The notes beneath the pieces were generated by a model. The model saw nothing but the letters and a program-made list of their open reading frames with translations, was not told the DNA's origin and did no database searches. The position numbers and the translations under genes were made by a program. This document shows, piece by piece, positions 51,087 to 64,000 of a stretch of DNA of 64,000 nt. This DNA comes from Sacculina carcini (taxonomy: Eukaryota; Arthropoda; Thecostraca; Sacculinidae). The stretch spans positions 10,943,587 to 11,007,586 of the forward strand of contig OU696574.1 of the NCBI GenBank assembly GCA_916048095.2, given 5' to 3'. Every line of letters starts with the position of its first letter. Position 1 is the stretch's first letter.

Positions 51087-51883
51087 TTCTATAGCAATGT
51101 AAAAATGGCTAAGGTGGCAGCAATACCAATCGTTCTAATGACACATTATATTAACACAAATTGTTTCTGTAGACCAGTGGTTTTCCAACTTCAGCTATGG
51201 TTGAAACCCTATTTTCACACAAGCTTGAAGACCATGACCGCTGTAGACTACTTCATGTGCTTCATGAGTGTGGTTTCTCTTCTGCTGCACGACCCTCCAT
51301 GAGACGAACTAAAAAATACGTATTTAATGGCACACAAAATGATGATGTGAAAAGCAAAAGAGAAGAACACCAAAGAAACCAAAATACGACGCAAACGAAA
51401 ACCTCTGCCGAAAAGGCGATAAGCGAGAACAAAGCTGACCAGTATTACAAACATATGCCCGTCCGAGCCACGACAAACTGACACACACAAACACACACAT
51501 ACACACACACACACATACACACACAAACACACACACACATGCATTCCCTATTTCTCACTGTACACAATCACACCACAAACATTCAACTCAAAATTTCAAA
51601 AATAAACAATGACAGCTGAGACTATAAAAATATAAAATTATTCCAGTAAAATCACTCCCTTCATATCGCACACCCCAACATGTATTAGCCCAGCACTGGC
51701 ACCTCGTGCGTGCCCCTGCCTGCACACTCACACGCTGCACGTGACACTGGCACGTGACACTCGTGACATCGTATCTCGCGCCACGAGGCACACTCGGCGA
51801 CATCATAAATTGTCGACAGCAAGATCGACACGACAACCTCTCTCATCACACCCTTGCACCTGTACCTTGCACCGCCCTCCACG

Positions 51884-51914
<31 letters not shown>

Positions 51915-51976
51915 TATGTGCGCATGCGTGACACGGTCATATGTGGATCCTCATGACACCGTGACATTGCCCTTGA

Positions 51977-51984
<8 letters not shown>

Positions 51985-52057
<73 letters not shown>
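51985..52057. repeat. (AC)n microsatellite
   Basis: A 73-bp pure AC tract. Confidence 0.95.
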
Positions 52058-52061
<4 letters not shown>

Positions 52062-52225
52062 GACATCTCAGTTCAAGTGAATATGGGGCACACGCCAAAC
52101 AGAGGCAGATGCGATAAAGATAAAAACACGATGTAGATGCTTTTGATTGTGTATGTATGTGCGTGTGCGTAATTGTATGAGAGCATGAATGTATGTATGT
52201 GCATGTGTGCGTATTTGAATGAACG

Positions 52226-52276
<51 letters not shown>

Positions 52277-52931
52277 TAGTAGTACACGACTATGTACAAC
52301 AGAGAAATGGCTAGTATCTGTGTGTATGTATGTGTGTGTGTATGCTTGTGTGTGGATAGGCCAAGTGCGTTCTCAACTACATCTTTTTTATCTTCAAGCA
52401 TACACACACACACATACACATAGAAACACACCCACCCACATGTGTGTTTGTGCGTGTCCCACTCTGTCTGGCAAATGAACGACATCCCAATGAGCAGTGC
52501 GTGTATATACACAAGCAATGTTTGTGTATATACACTGCACTAAATAGCACAGAAAATGCATGCTATTAATACTGAAGTAAAACTATATTCATGTATCATC
52601 TATGGCCTACGGTTAATTCATTGATTAGAAAAACAATCAACACGATGCAGAGCTTGATTGTAGAAATTGATCGTCGTATATTTGAGCTTTTTCGCTCCTA
52701 GTTTGGTGTTCGTCTACAATTGCAAATAATTATGTAGACCCAGTCCTGATAGTGCATAACCGCAGCAATCACTGACCGCTTGCTGATCACCTGTCTGTCA
52801 TTGCAGAACAGAGTCGAATTGATGGAACAACGTGCAAAACCACACTGCAAAAACCCGTATTGCTGTGTGACTCCAATAAAGCAAGCAGTGTGCACATTCA
52901 ACAGTCAACTAATCTAGCAAGTATGCACCAG

Positions 52932-53278
52932 CATGGGCGTAGATCCTGGGGAGTATGGGAGTATATATATACCCCCGACAAATTGGCCGGGGGAATGAAT
53001 ATGCAATTATACCCCCCGATAATTATGCTGAGTTCAGTTTATTGGGTATATTGTCATCAAACTCAACAAAAGAAAAAAATAACGACAAATGTATACAATT
53101 ATAAATATATGAAAAATTATACTTTACGCAATGTACTTTTCATTGAGGTGTGTGTGTTGTAATTGAATAGACCGAAAATAGTTGAAGATTTCATGTAATT
53201 GACCAACTGAGTCAACTTTGAACAATAATGCATGATGACTGTCATTCCCCCGAGCCTCGACACAAATCTACGCCCCTG
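52932..53278. mobile_element. hAT-like MITE with CA(T/G)GGGCGTAGATC ends
   Basis: 347 bp, termini CATGGGCGTAGATCC / CAGGGGCGTAGATTT, perfect 8-bp duplication TGCACCAG (52924-52931, 53279-53286). A decayed right-end fragment is at 60971-61044. Confidence 0.88.
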
Positions 53279-53621
53279 TGCACCAGCAACTTGACGAGAC
53301 TTGCACTGTATTTGCTCAATAACCACCAAAAGAACCACCAAAAACCACCAAAAGAACCAGCGACAGACCGGCTGAATGAACAAACAGATGAATAGAAGCT
53401 GACAGCGATGACCCCAACTCTCGCACGACTCGAATTAGTCAAGGTCTCGTGCTTGTTGGCAGGTCAGGTCATTGCGTGTCGCTTCTGCTCTTGCTCTAAT
53501 TGAAATTGCTCAACAAGTAGACACTGCACCGAGCCCGCACTGACAGCGAGCACGTGGATGTCGTGTTGACATTCTGCCTCTGCCACCGCCACTACTGAAA
53601 CAAATACAGCAGCAGACCTGC

Positions 53622-53652
53622 TGACCTGACCTTGTGTGACCCCGGTTGACCT
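53622..53652 (-). promoter_or_regulatory. Tandem DR4 nuclear-receptor-like sites
   Basis: TGACCT (53622), TGACCT (53627), TGACCC (53637) and TGACCT (53647): the last three are spaced by 4 bp, giving two consecutive DR4 arrangements (AGGTCA orientation on the minus strand). Motif evidence only. Confidence 0.35.
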
Positions 53653-53800
53653 CATCAGCGTCGCTTCATCAACCACCAAGGCTCCTCCACAACACAGTGA
53701 ACACATACAGACAGACAGACCGACAGACGGATAAACTGATTGAACATCACAGCTAATGAAGTGCATTCAACAGATAGTACTCGTGAGATGTGCACGTGCA

Positions 53801-53904
<104 letters not shown>

Positions 53905-53980
53905 TTGATTCGGAGCATTTGAAAGGTGTTTCATATCAGATGAACACATACGCACACGTAACAACTACAACAAACCCCCA

Positions 53981-54013
<33 letters not shown>

Positions 54014-54426
54014 ACCCAAGTGTGTCAAGGTAATGAGAAACATATCTCCCAATTGTCACATCTCTTGCCATCCTAGAAAAAACACGATCACTCAGCCATG
54101 CGTCCAGAAAGAGGGGCGGAGGAGCACTGACAGACAGACAGATAAATCCATGGGTGCAGGTGCAGGTGACACGCCTCCTGCTGATTCACACGACACGACA
54201 CCACGCCAGCACGTGCAAGAACAGCATGGCCCATGGTGACTGTGTAACTCTGCCATCAAGAACACTTCCCACGCCATATTCCAGCTTAATTGAACACTGC
54301 ACAATCACTTAAGACCTGTCCGTCTCATAGACGCCGTGAGATAATTGAGGAAAAATTATCCACGCCAAAAACACTTGGGTCTGATGACAAATAGATACAA
54401 CTGAGTTTGTGTCACATACACATAAG

Positions 54427-54461
<35 letters not shown>

Positions 54462-55499
54462 CACACATAGGTACACATGCATTTATATTATAAGTTCTCA
54501 ATTTTAATTAGTCTGAAGGTTTAGTCTGATGGTTTTTTGCTAAGTTTTTTTGCATAGCGTTTTTTTTTCTTTGTCTGTTGAGAAGCCAATAATTTGCTTG
54601 ACAGACTATGCTATTGTACTTTATTAATACTGCTTTTCTTGTGCTTGTTGTGGCAATACATTACTATTACTATTACACACAAATTTGCACGTGCACAGGC
54701 ACAGTCACAAGCAGTGAGAGAGGATTTATGACGCGTTGGACACACCACCTTTTCCGATAGAAAACCCTGTAACGACATGTGAAAACATCACAAAGACACA
54801 GTAGGGACAATCGCTCCAGCAAGGAAAGAGCAAAGTTCACGCGCGTGTGTGTATGTCTGTGTGTATGTGTGTGTGTGTGTGTGTCCGAAGAGCACAGAAG
54901 ACAAATGTTTCCAGTCATTGGTATTTGCACTCAGCTGAGATCAAAGAGTCTACCGACAACGCATGTCTTCGTATTTTCATATATCAATGCGTGTGAAACG
55001 CACAGCTAACACACACACACACACAGGTGATACTCCAGTTTGCAGGCATTTCAACAAAAACTCACCAACTCGCGTTCAACACGTCTATACCAGACAATGC
55101 ATAAAGCAAGCGAGAAAAACTTGGTAATATAACAAGAAATTATAAAAAGTATAAGAATGAGAAACAGAAAACCTAATGAGAAAAACACAAAAACACGGAT
55201 ATACATTATGCTAGTAAAAATGTACTGCAAAACAAAAACACAAATTTACCTTGAAGTAAACACGAAGGTTACTTCACACTTCGACTTTACTTCGTCTCAA
55301 TTTCTTCAGTGTTAACTTCGCGTCCTCACTGTGTGATATTTGGTAACTGCAAGCAGCGACTAGATCTGTACCTTCTCAAACTTCTCTTGACCTCTTATTT
55401 ATTCATTCATTTATTTATTCATTTACTCGTGCCTTCCTATTCTTCATCATTCGCTTTTCACAACCTCACTGTTATGTGCGACAAAGCCGTTCACTAAGG

Positions 55500-55873
55500 C
55501 AGCGTTTCTTCACGTGGGTCATATGGCACCCTTGGGGGGCCACGGGAATTTTCTAAGGGGCCCTAGGACGAAATTTAAAAAATGGGGGAGCTACCATGTT
55601 TTCTCACGGGCCATGAAACATTTGTTGAGACATTATAATATTTTAAATTGTTGTGAATTTCAATCGTGTGGTTCCGGTTGTGGCGTTGTTTCGGTGGTCG
55701 GTGGAAATAGTCACCGGCGTACATGAGCTAATCCTATGGAGAAGCCGCGACTATCCATGTGTGTATGAGAGCCACAAGGACTTCTAGGGGGCCACTGACT
55801 GTTTCTGAGGGGGCCACTAGGACTCAAATTGTGTTTAAGGGGGCCACGGCAAGAAAAAGGTTGAGAACCACTG
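55500..55873. mobile_element. Buster-like MITE, family 4
   Basis: 374 bp, termini CAGCGTTTCTTCACG / CAGTGGTTCTCAACC, perfect duplication CACTAAGG (55492-55499, 55874-55881; central TA). Contains four or five GGGGGCCAC-type internal repeats. Confidence 0.88.
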
Positions 55874-56879
55874 CACTAAGGCACCATTAGGTACGTGTTG
55901 GCGCCGATACACATTTTCCTCTGATCTGTAATCACAGCTTAACTGAGCTGCTAGACGAGCCCACACTCAGACCATACCTGCCTGATTGCAAACACAAACA
56001 TCTAGTACAGGAACACAGCTACAGTGAACAATGCATACATATCTAGCAATTAACAGAAGCAGAGGAGAAAATGACTGGATGAAGCTCATAGATCACTATA
56101 ACACATGCACTACACAAACTCTAACGATGCAACCGTCTGCGGTGAACAACTAGGCCACACACACACACACGTGTGTGTATGTATGTGTATGTGTGGGGCA
56201 ACTCTTCCGCCTCTTGTGCTTTATTATTGAAACACCCACGGCGTTTATGACACACAAACACACACATGTACGCATGTGTATGTTTGTGACTTGCAGATAA
56301 TGAGGCAATGGTTGAGTGACCGTTAGGTCGATGACCATGGTCAACTTGACTAATAAAGAACGCTAATACGATGACCTAATACACCCTATTATCATCGTTA
56401 ATATCCACACACACACACACGCATAAAATAAGCATGAGACTGTACGTTGAACGTTACGACTGAAAATGACTCGGGAGCAAAATATTCCGTTATCCGCGCC
56501 TGATAAACAGCAATTAACCGCAATTATGTTAGGATTGTAGTTTTAACATTGATTATTTTATAGCGTTCTGGAAGTCGTATAAATTACAAACACTGAAATA
56601 AACTATCAAACTGGGCAATATTTCATTGAAGTAAGTCAGAATAAACCTGGAAGAAAATATTCAACTTGATAACTTTAACACACACACTGTGCTTCATTAA
56701 TACGACACCCAATCACTCACTCACACACACACACACACACACACATGCACACGCGCAATCAGAACAATAAACGATGCTAACAAGCACACATGTGCTCGGC
56801 ATAATTGAATATCAGAGAAAGCGTTCTGGTCAATTGATTAATGATCAAATAGAACACACACACGCACACACACACACAC

Positions 56880-57124
56880 CAATACACTACCATGTATGTG
56901 AGTCCGCATAACCACACACATTCAGGAGAAGACAAAATACGCATAAAACGGGTCTCAATATACAGATGTATAGCAAAGACACATACACACATACACACAC
57001 ACGCATACATACACACACCAATACACTATGATGTATGTGAGTCCGCATAACCACACATATTCAGGAGAAGACAAAATACGCATAAAACGGGTCTCAATAT
57101 ACAGATGTATAGCAAAGACACATA

Positions 57125-57186
<62 letters not shown>

Positions 57187-57290
57187 AATACACTATCATG
57201 TACTCGTATGTGAGTCCGCATAACCACACACATTCAGGAGAAGACAAAATACGCATAAAACGGGTCTCAATAAACAGATGAATAGCAAAG
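56880..57290. repeat. Three-copy tandem duplication separated by CA arrays
   Basis: A roughly 105-bp segment (AATACACTACCATGTATGTG ... CAGATG.ATAGCAAAGA) recurs at about 56881, 57020 and 57187 with few substitutions. The CA spacers differ in length, so the periods are about 139 and 167 bp. Confidence 0.93.
57132..57185. repeat. (AC)n spacer inside the three-copy repeat
   Basis: A 54-bp AC tract, expanded relative to the first spacer. Confidence 0.9.
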
Positions 57291-58080
57291 AAGACAAACA
57301 CACACACATATACATACACACATACACACACACGCATACATACACACATACATAAATACAGACACGCATACACATTACGCACTTTATTCCGTTTATTCAC
57401 CGGATAACTCCCACGTGCGTTCAACACACCCGTTATGATACGGTTTGTGTGTATGTGTGTGTATGTGTGTGTGTATGTGTATGTGTGTCTCTCAGGCTGT
57501 TCTACTTCCGCCACCGGAAAATCAGCAGTATAACACTCACACACATACAAAGTATAACACTTCACATATGAAGATACATACACACAGACATACATACGAG
57601 CTCACATAAGTACACACATAAATACACATATCAATATAAGACATGTGAAATGAGGTGAAACGAATAGAACAGTGGAATAAAGAGAGACAGACAGATAGGT
57701 GGGAGTGTACGAGCGATGTTTTCAAATGGAGATACGCTCAAGCCTGTGTTCAACTATCTGAATCTATCTGAATCTAACTATCTGAATGTATCATGGAATT
57801 TATGCATTGAGAATGTATTCATCAAATTTGTATCATAGGCGTGGGTGTGATTGTATGTGGCGTTATACTTCACTCAACTAATGACATAATGTATGCGTAT
57901 GTACATACATAATGCTTTCACCGCGCCAACCAAACTGACCCATCTTGATTTCGAAATCCCTCTCTCTCTCAATCTTCACCATTTCATTGCCTTTAAATCG
58001 TCATTTATCATGTGTGTTTGTGTGTGTATCGGCTATCACTCAATTCATGAATTCGGACGATATCACTCAACACCTGTTTG

Positions 58081-58127
<47 letters not shown>

Positions 58128-58228
58128 TTCTGTGTGTATGTAAGTGTGTGTGTGCGTGCACATTATTAGATTCACAAGTAAATGCGTCTTAACTGAAGAC
58201 CATTCGACTCAGATTAGTTACACATACA

Positions 58229-58264
<36 letters not shown>

Positions 58265-58639
58265 TATTAGAACTTTCTAGAAATCGCAGTTTATGAAAGA
58301 GTGTGTGCTGATTGTATGGTGTATAATTGAACCATCATAAGCGACTCCAATAAGAACATGCATAGCAAATGTGAAACCCACCCAGGAGGGGTAGGGGGTT
58401 GAGGGCAATACGGCCATTATAATACACATATAATAACCGTGTGTAAATTTTATGCTGAAAAAAATGCTGGAAAAAAGTGTCGTGCCTGGATGACAGCCAT
58501 ATTGGGCGATAACTTGATACACTGACACATCCACACGTAATATATCACACTGGTTAATGCATCATTTTTAACACGACATTCTCGTGACTTACAGATACCC
58601 ACATATTTCAGCTTAATAAATACAGCCTGGTCTTTGACA

Positions 58640-58780
58640 GACAGGGGCGGATCCAGGGAGCAGTTTGGGGAGGGGCTGAATTTTGGGGGCGATCAGTCAT
58701 GTATATGCATCATTATGCAACGTCTTTGCAATAATGCTTATATCAACTAATTGTACACAAAAAACAAATCCGTCAAATTA
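58640..58780 (-). mobile_element. Partial MITE beginning CAGGGGCGGATCCAGGG
   Basis: Has a hAT-type terminus; the following sequence (TTTGCAATAATGCTTATATC) is the reverse complement of an interior block of the elements at 49154 and 63796. The opposite terminus was not found. Confidence 0.45.
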
Positions 58781-59371
58781 TTAGGATCGGCCAGTGTTGA
58801 CAGACAAAACTAATATTATTTATAACGAACCGTGAAGCAAACTCATAGCTCATCAAAATTGACGGTTTTCACTGGCTGAATTTCATTGCCCGATTTCAGA
58901 AAAATTGATAATTCATGACCGTCGATTGACCTTTTTCAAAATTACTTAAAAATAATATCAAAATGTTCATAAAAAACAATCAATGCTATAAAAACACATT
59001 ATATATGATAATCTGTGTGTGTAACTCATGAAAAAACAAATTTAAAAAATCAAACAGTGCCCAAATGCACAAACCACGTGCAAATGAATTAATGGTGATA
59101 TGTGAGAAGCGGATTACAATAAGAGTTGATCTATGTACAAGAGGAATACGCGACTAAGAGAGAGGGGTAGCATGAAATGATAGAGTGAAGGAAACACTGC
59201 CTGTGTGTGTACGCGTATGTATGTGTGTCTGTATGTGTGTGTGTGTATGTGTGCTTGAGTTTGTTGTTCCGTGAAACATGCTTGTAATGTGTGCAAAACA
59301 GAGCGCACTATGAATACGCAAAACAACAACTGTAAATACAATACCATGTAGCCACACACAAAAACTCACCA

Positions 59372-59423
<52 letters not shown>

Positions 59424-60318
59424 AGTAGCGACATGATTCGCACATTGAGAAGACAGCAGGGCGGCAACTTCCACCGGAAATGGAGTGCACGTGCGTGGCA
59501 GTTTTTCTCGCTGTCTGTGCGCATGTGTATGTGTGTGTATGTTAGTGGTAATGGTGGTACCAGATCAACATGTTCTCATTTCTGGTGAAATACCGACCAA
59601 TACGAGACAGGGTCGGGAAAATCTCTATAAACTTCGGTGAATATCACGTGCATTAAGGCCGAGTAAGCCTCCACTTGACTCATGTTTGGATGATATAAGA
59701 ATAAATATATCAGCTGCCTAAATTGCATCCAATTTTCACCTCTCAAAAATAATACTACACTATGATAATCTAATACCTTCTATAATCTCCCTATGATATA
59801 CCTGATATAGTAATTATTACCATAACATCACAAGTTTCTTGTGCGACTAAAACGTTTGAAAAACAAAATTTGAGTAACATAAAATTTAAAAAAAAATTCT
59901 TTAAACAACTGAATTTGTGATTGCAAGACAAATATTTGCACACGACTGAAACACAAACAGGCACTAATCAACAATATCAAGTCAACACACACACACATAT
60001 ATATACAAGCATACAAGCACGCATCACGAACTATTTCCAATAAGATCTCGCCTGTGATAGCCCAAATTGGACACGCGTGTATGTGTGTGTGTGTGTGCGT
60101 CTGTATGTGATGACAGATAGGCAGTATCACAGCGCGATCACGTGACACAGTGTGACACGGTCAGGTCAAACACGTGCCTTTCTTGTGTAACGGAGCCAAG
60201 ATGAATCAATTTATCTTCTCTCCTCTCATCAACTGTTTCTGCTCTCGTAACAATGCTCTCTCTCTCTCACTTGTGTTCACTTCCATGTTCAGGTGTGTGT
60301 GTGTGTGTGTGTGTGTGT

Positions 60319-60763
60319 AAGTAAGTAAATATATTTGCCACTCATCATAACATGTACACAATAAAGAAAGATAAAGCAATATATGTGGCGCATGTCCATT
60401 AAGCCGAAACTCCTGATGGACATTTAGGATCAATATATAGATACATGAACAATTATACACGCACAACACATACACGAATACTTATACACTTATACCTACA
60501 TACATACATGTTTGCATACACATCAGAGATTCATCTTCATCAATGCGATGGCTGTCAGTCGCAACAACCACCGGCCACTATTACTGCTGCTCAAGCTGTT
60601 GTTGGCGAAAGTGTTTTTTCATCTCTATTTTAACAGAGTTCAGTGAGCCAGTGTTTGCTAAGGTGTTAATTTTTGCTGGTAGATTATTATATATTTGAAT
60701 GCCTGAATATAATATACTGTTTCTGAATAGACTGGTTCTGAATTGGGGTGTAATTAGATGCAA
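60319..60763 (-). mobile_element. 5'-truncated LINE: ORF2 C-terminus and 3'UTR with (TTAC)n tail
   Basis: A minus-strand frame (60763 down to 60581) encodes an RT C-terminal tail: FRTSLFRNSILYSGIQIYNN, then LPAKI and a basic KKHF end. About 260 bp of 3'UTR ends in GTGGCAAATATATTTACTTA and TTAC repeats. (GT)n arrays sit on both sides (60295-60318 and 60784-60813). It is a different lineage from the 36.5-kb LINE. Confidence 0.72.
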
Positions 60764-60782
60764 TTTGTGTCACACGTATTGT

Positions 60783-60813
<31 letters not shown>

Positions 60814-60970
60814 CAGTGTGGAAATAGACAGGAAGACCATTAGCAATTATACGGTGGTTATTTGATGATAGCAAATTCTCCGCAGTTTGTTATCTAACCG
60901 TGCAGTCATTATGCCTTGGTCAATTCAACTCCTACATTCCACTAATGAGCTAATCTTAATAGGATCAACT

Positions 60971-61044
60971 TCAACGATCAACTGAGTCAACTTTGGAAGA
61001 CTAATACATGACGGCATGATATAACACAAATCTATGTGCTTGGA
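60971..61044. mobile_element. Decayed right-end fragment of the 52932 MITE
   Basis: Shares CAACTGAGTCAACTTTG and ACACAAATCTA with 53201-53270. Confidence 0.45.
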
Positions 61045-62146
61045 TGCATGACAATAATTTACAGTAAAATACGTCATATAAAACGATATTGTAAATCAAA
61101 TACACTGTTCACTAGTTGAGCGGCGCTGAAACTCACATTTAGTGTGAAATACACCACTGCGTTATATACACCAGACAAAACAATGAAGAGAAATAGAGAG
61201 AGGGAGAGGAAGAGAAGCAGAGCATCGGTGATCACAGTGAATCACCAAAAGTGACCAGAAGACAAACAACAGCAAACACAACAACAATAATAATACTAAC
61301 AATACTAATAACAATAATAATACTCAACTACATCTCGGTACAATAATACCTGCCTCAAACATATACACCTGAGCTACACTCAGGCTGTGCTGTCTCACTT
61401 TCCCTGCACTGTGAGTATCCAATTTGTGCCTGAACTCATCTGTATATTTCTGGTCTCTACATGATAGTATTGTGCTATATGTTCCAAATGTCAATTCGCC
61501 TCAAGGGAAACTGTACTTTTTATATCTTTTTTGCAGCGATATTTTGAAAGCTTCTTAGCATGCCCCTTACTTTGTCTTGCCTAATCAATCCAATTTCCTC
61601 CCGAGCCTTGTGTGTATGTGTGTGTGTGCGTGTTTATGTGCGCATGTGTGTGTGTGTGTGTTTAATGAAGTGTAAAATGTGACCCATACACCCACACAAG
61701 TGACCTCGAGTGGGTCATATGCATCGAATATGTATATTACTCATGTGACGATACTATGAGAAAACACACGCACACAAACACACACAAACACACACATTTA
61801 CTTCCCTCAAATCGGCTCGTGTCATCACGTGATCACGAGAGACAGGTGCGTCGGCAGCTTTTGTGCCGGAAAATTATCCACTATACACACACGCGAGCGA
61901 GCGAGCGAGTGATCAGTCAAAACACACACTCACACATGCATTGATTCAGCTCTGGTGAATTGCGGCTACCGAGCTGAAAAAAAACAGATAATATCCCACA
62001 CAAAACTCGAGCGTTCACCGAGTCAATACAATATTATAATGTTCTAATTCCGGCAGCAAAGAAACAGAATATGCCATCCAAGAGAGATAGCGATAATACA
62101 GCACGAAGGAGGAGGGAGGAAAACAGAAGAGGTTAAGCAGGTACAG

Positions 62147-62216
62147 GCTTTTAGTCGCCTCTTACAAGACACGCAGCGGGTACGGCGGCAGTATTATTAT
62201 ACCCTGACCGCAGGGG
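62147..62216 (+). repeat. Dispersed roughly 70-bp repeat, copy 2
   Basis: Direct counterpart of 22933-23001. Ends ACCGCAGGGGC. No tail or terminal repeat visible. Confidence 0.6.
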
Positions 62217-62982
62217 CAATGGAATATCACGATATAATATTTTATAATATTTGAATAAACTTGTATAAATATCCAGATTATAACCACAAGCCTTTCCAGC
62301 CACTCACACGACAACGCACGAACCTACGAATTTACGTGTGTCTGCATGTGTGTGTGTGTATGTTTGTGAATGTGTATGTGTAAGACCTTTTATGCGTGTT
62401 CTGATTCACACACACACACACACATACACACACAGGTGTATGCGCGTGTGCAATGTGTATGTGCCGCTGTTTGGCAGAATCATTGTGCAACAAATCGTAC
62501 CCATATATATCCAGTGTGGGTGTGTGTGTGTATGAGTATGTATGTGTGTGTGTCTCAGAACACTGGTACCAATGGCACATAGGAGACTGCTTGTCACAAG
62601 GCCACTTGGAACAAAGGCATCGGCATAATCATCATCAGCACCTCATTATCTAACAAAACAACAACAACCGTGAAATACAACGCTGATTTGCATGTACATG
62701 ACGAATTATTTCTCCCACCACTCGTCACCGCCCTGACTGAGAGCACTAGACCTCGAGTGATCCGATCAACACAGATCACACAAGTGATCAATCTAGCAGA
62801 CATACAGACAGACAGACAGACAACAAGCTACATAGCAGCTGTCTCCTTCATGAATTGTATTACTGAGTTACTGAACTATATGAATTACCTTAATAAATTA
62901 CTGAACTACGTTCATTACATTACTGAATTTCCATCTTCCTGGCTGAAACATTTACTTTTCGAACTCTCTTTCTTTCTATATA

Positions 62983-63090
62983 TTTTGAGCGCTTCCGGTA
63001 CATGGAGCCACCGCAGGGTGGTAATAGTGTTTGCACTCTTCTCATGCTACTGGATTCGCCTGTAATTAATAATGATAATAATAATAATAA
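62983..63090 (+). mobile_element. SINE-like repeat, (AAT)n tail, copy 3
   Basis: GAGCGCTTCCGGTACATGG start and an (AATAAT)n end; same family as 21388 and 24237. Confidence 0.7.
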
Positions 63091-63795
63091 AGACAGCGAG
63101 GACCGCGGCGTTGTAGAACAGTGTGCACGTGACAATTTCACAAGCATCACAGTAAATGCCGACTGGAAATCACCGAAACCATAGACAAGCATAGCAAGCA
63201 GGCTAACTTGATCGATGTGAAGACATAGAAAGGCATTGACATTGATAATTGTTGGTTTTTAGATGCACCAGTTTACCGACGCCCGATTCAAATCAAATAT
63301 CACAAAAAACACACAGAATATATTGGTAATTTATATATGTATCTCAGTTTACGCTCACTTTTGCTCATTCTCCCCGTTCTCGTATGGTATTTTGTTTGTT
63401 GTCTCATTTTCGTATACCTCAATTCAGTATTATGTGCGGGTTATGTAGGGTTAGATTAGGCTGGCTGTACTACGTTAGGTTGTGTATGTGTGCATGTGTG
63501 TAGGTGTACGTGTATGTATGTGTGTATGTCAGTTGATGAGAGCCAGGATCAATCAATTGGTCACACACACACACACACACACAGCACTACGTGTCCATGC
63601 CAATCAACAGACGCACTCACACACAGGTGTACGTGCGATGAGGCAAAAAACACGGGTCAAGGAAATAGTCGAGTAAATGGCGACACCTTGTACCAACGTG
63701 TAACAACAATTGCCAAGTGCATGTCTTCGCGAAAATATCAGGAAAATGTCTGTTGTTATTACAGTCGGCCTATTAGCGCATAAACACACACACAA

Positions 63796-64000
63796 TAATA
63801 ACCCCCCAAATATGTTTTCATCAACTCATAATCAATAGGTTGACTAAAAGAGGACAAGAAAAAGTACATTTCTGTAGAATTTGTTGACATAAGCATTATC
63901 GCAAAGCAAATTCGCACATTATTGTGTGTGTGTGTAAATGTGTGTATATATCATTGAAATAATGCCCCAAATCATAACATTCACACGCTACCTAGTCACT
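63796..64000. mobile_element. MITE copy related to 49154, cut by the window edge
   Basis: Aligns with about 49190-49420 (CCCCCCAAAT, ATAAGCATTATCGCAAAG, GCTACCTAGTCACT) and has gained an internal GT tract. The right end lies outside the window. Confidence 0.6.

Overview
This is eukaryotic, almost certainly metazoan, genomic DNA. It is mostly non-coding: the window is saturated with (CA)n/(GT)n microsatellites on both strands (longest about 100 bp), carries many short non-autonomous DNA transposons and two 5'-truncated LINEs, and has no operon-like or densely coding segment. Its few convincing coding blocks end at spliceosomal donor sites. Short interstitial CCTAA/TTAGG runs and an ecdysone-response-element-like palindrome would fit an arthropod, but the taxonomic call is an inference and no species is recognised.

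The main gene content is four minus-strand exons that fit a single large gene read right to left. Three are long ATG-containing first exons, each with an in-frame upstream stop and a clean GT donor: A (46656-48519, 621 codons, ends phase 1), B (27823-28752, 310 codons, ends phase 0) and C (8020-8821, 267 codons, ends phase 1). A fourth, internal exon (21615-21876) has a good acceptor and donor; it accepts phase 0 and leaves in phase 1. So A, C and B+internal all arrive at the next (off-window, left) acceptor in phase 1. The simplest reading is one gene with three alternative promoters and N-termini spread over about 40 kb, whose common body lies left of position 1. The exons encode Ser/Thr-rich, low-complexity, probably disordered N-termini with a short basic motif in common. 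I do not recognise the family.

Layout. 1-8019: inferred intron downstream of exon C, with a 569-bp insertion flanked by a 14-bp direct repeat, MITEs and nuclear-receptor-like half-site clusters. 8020-8821: exon C. 8822-21614: inferred intron with a pogo-like transposase tail, a long foldback repeat containing CCTAA runs, hairpins and one hAT-like MITE. 21615-21876: internal exon. 21877-27822: intron with a SINE-like repeat abutting a homogeneous 29-bp minisatellite. 27823-28752: exon B. 28753-46655: several MITEs, a 42-bp minisatellite split by a LINE, and an AP-1/E-box/half-site cluster. 46656-48519: exon A, preceded by a start-stop uORF and an overlapping uORF. 48590-64000: upstream or intergenic DNA with more MITEs, tandem repeats, a second LINE tail and long dinucleotide arrays.

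The most coherent mobile-element signal is a set of seven well-bounded non-autonomous hAT-type elements (four internal families, two further decayed copies) that share CAG-N-GGTTCTNAACC-like ends and sit on 8-bp target duplications, all with central TA (nnnTAnnn), the signature described for Buster-type hAT transposases.
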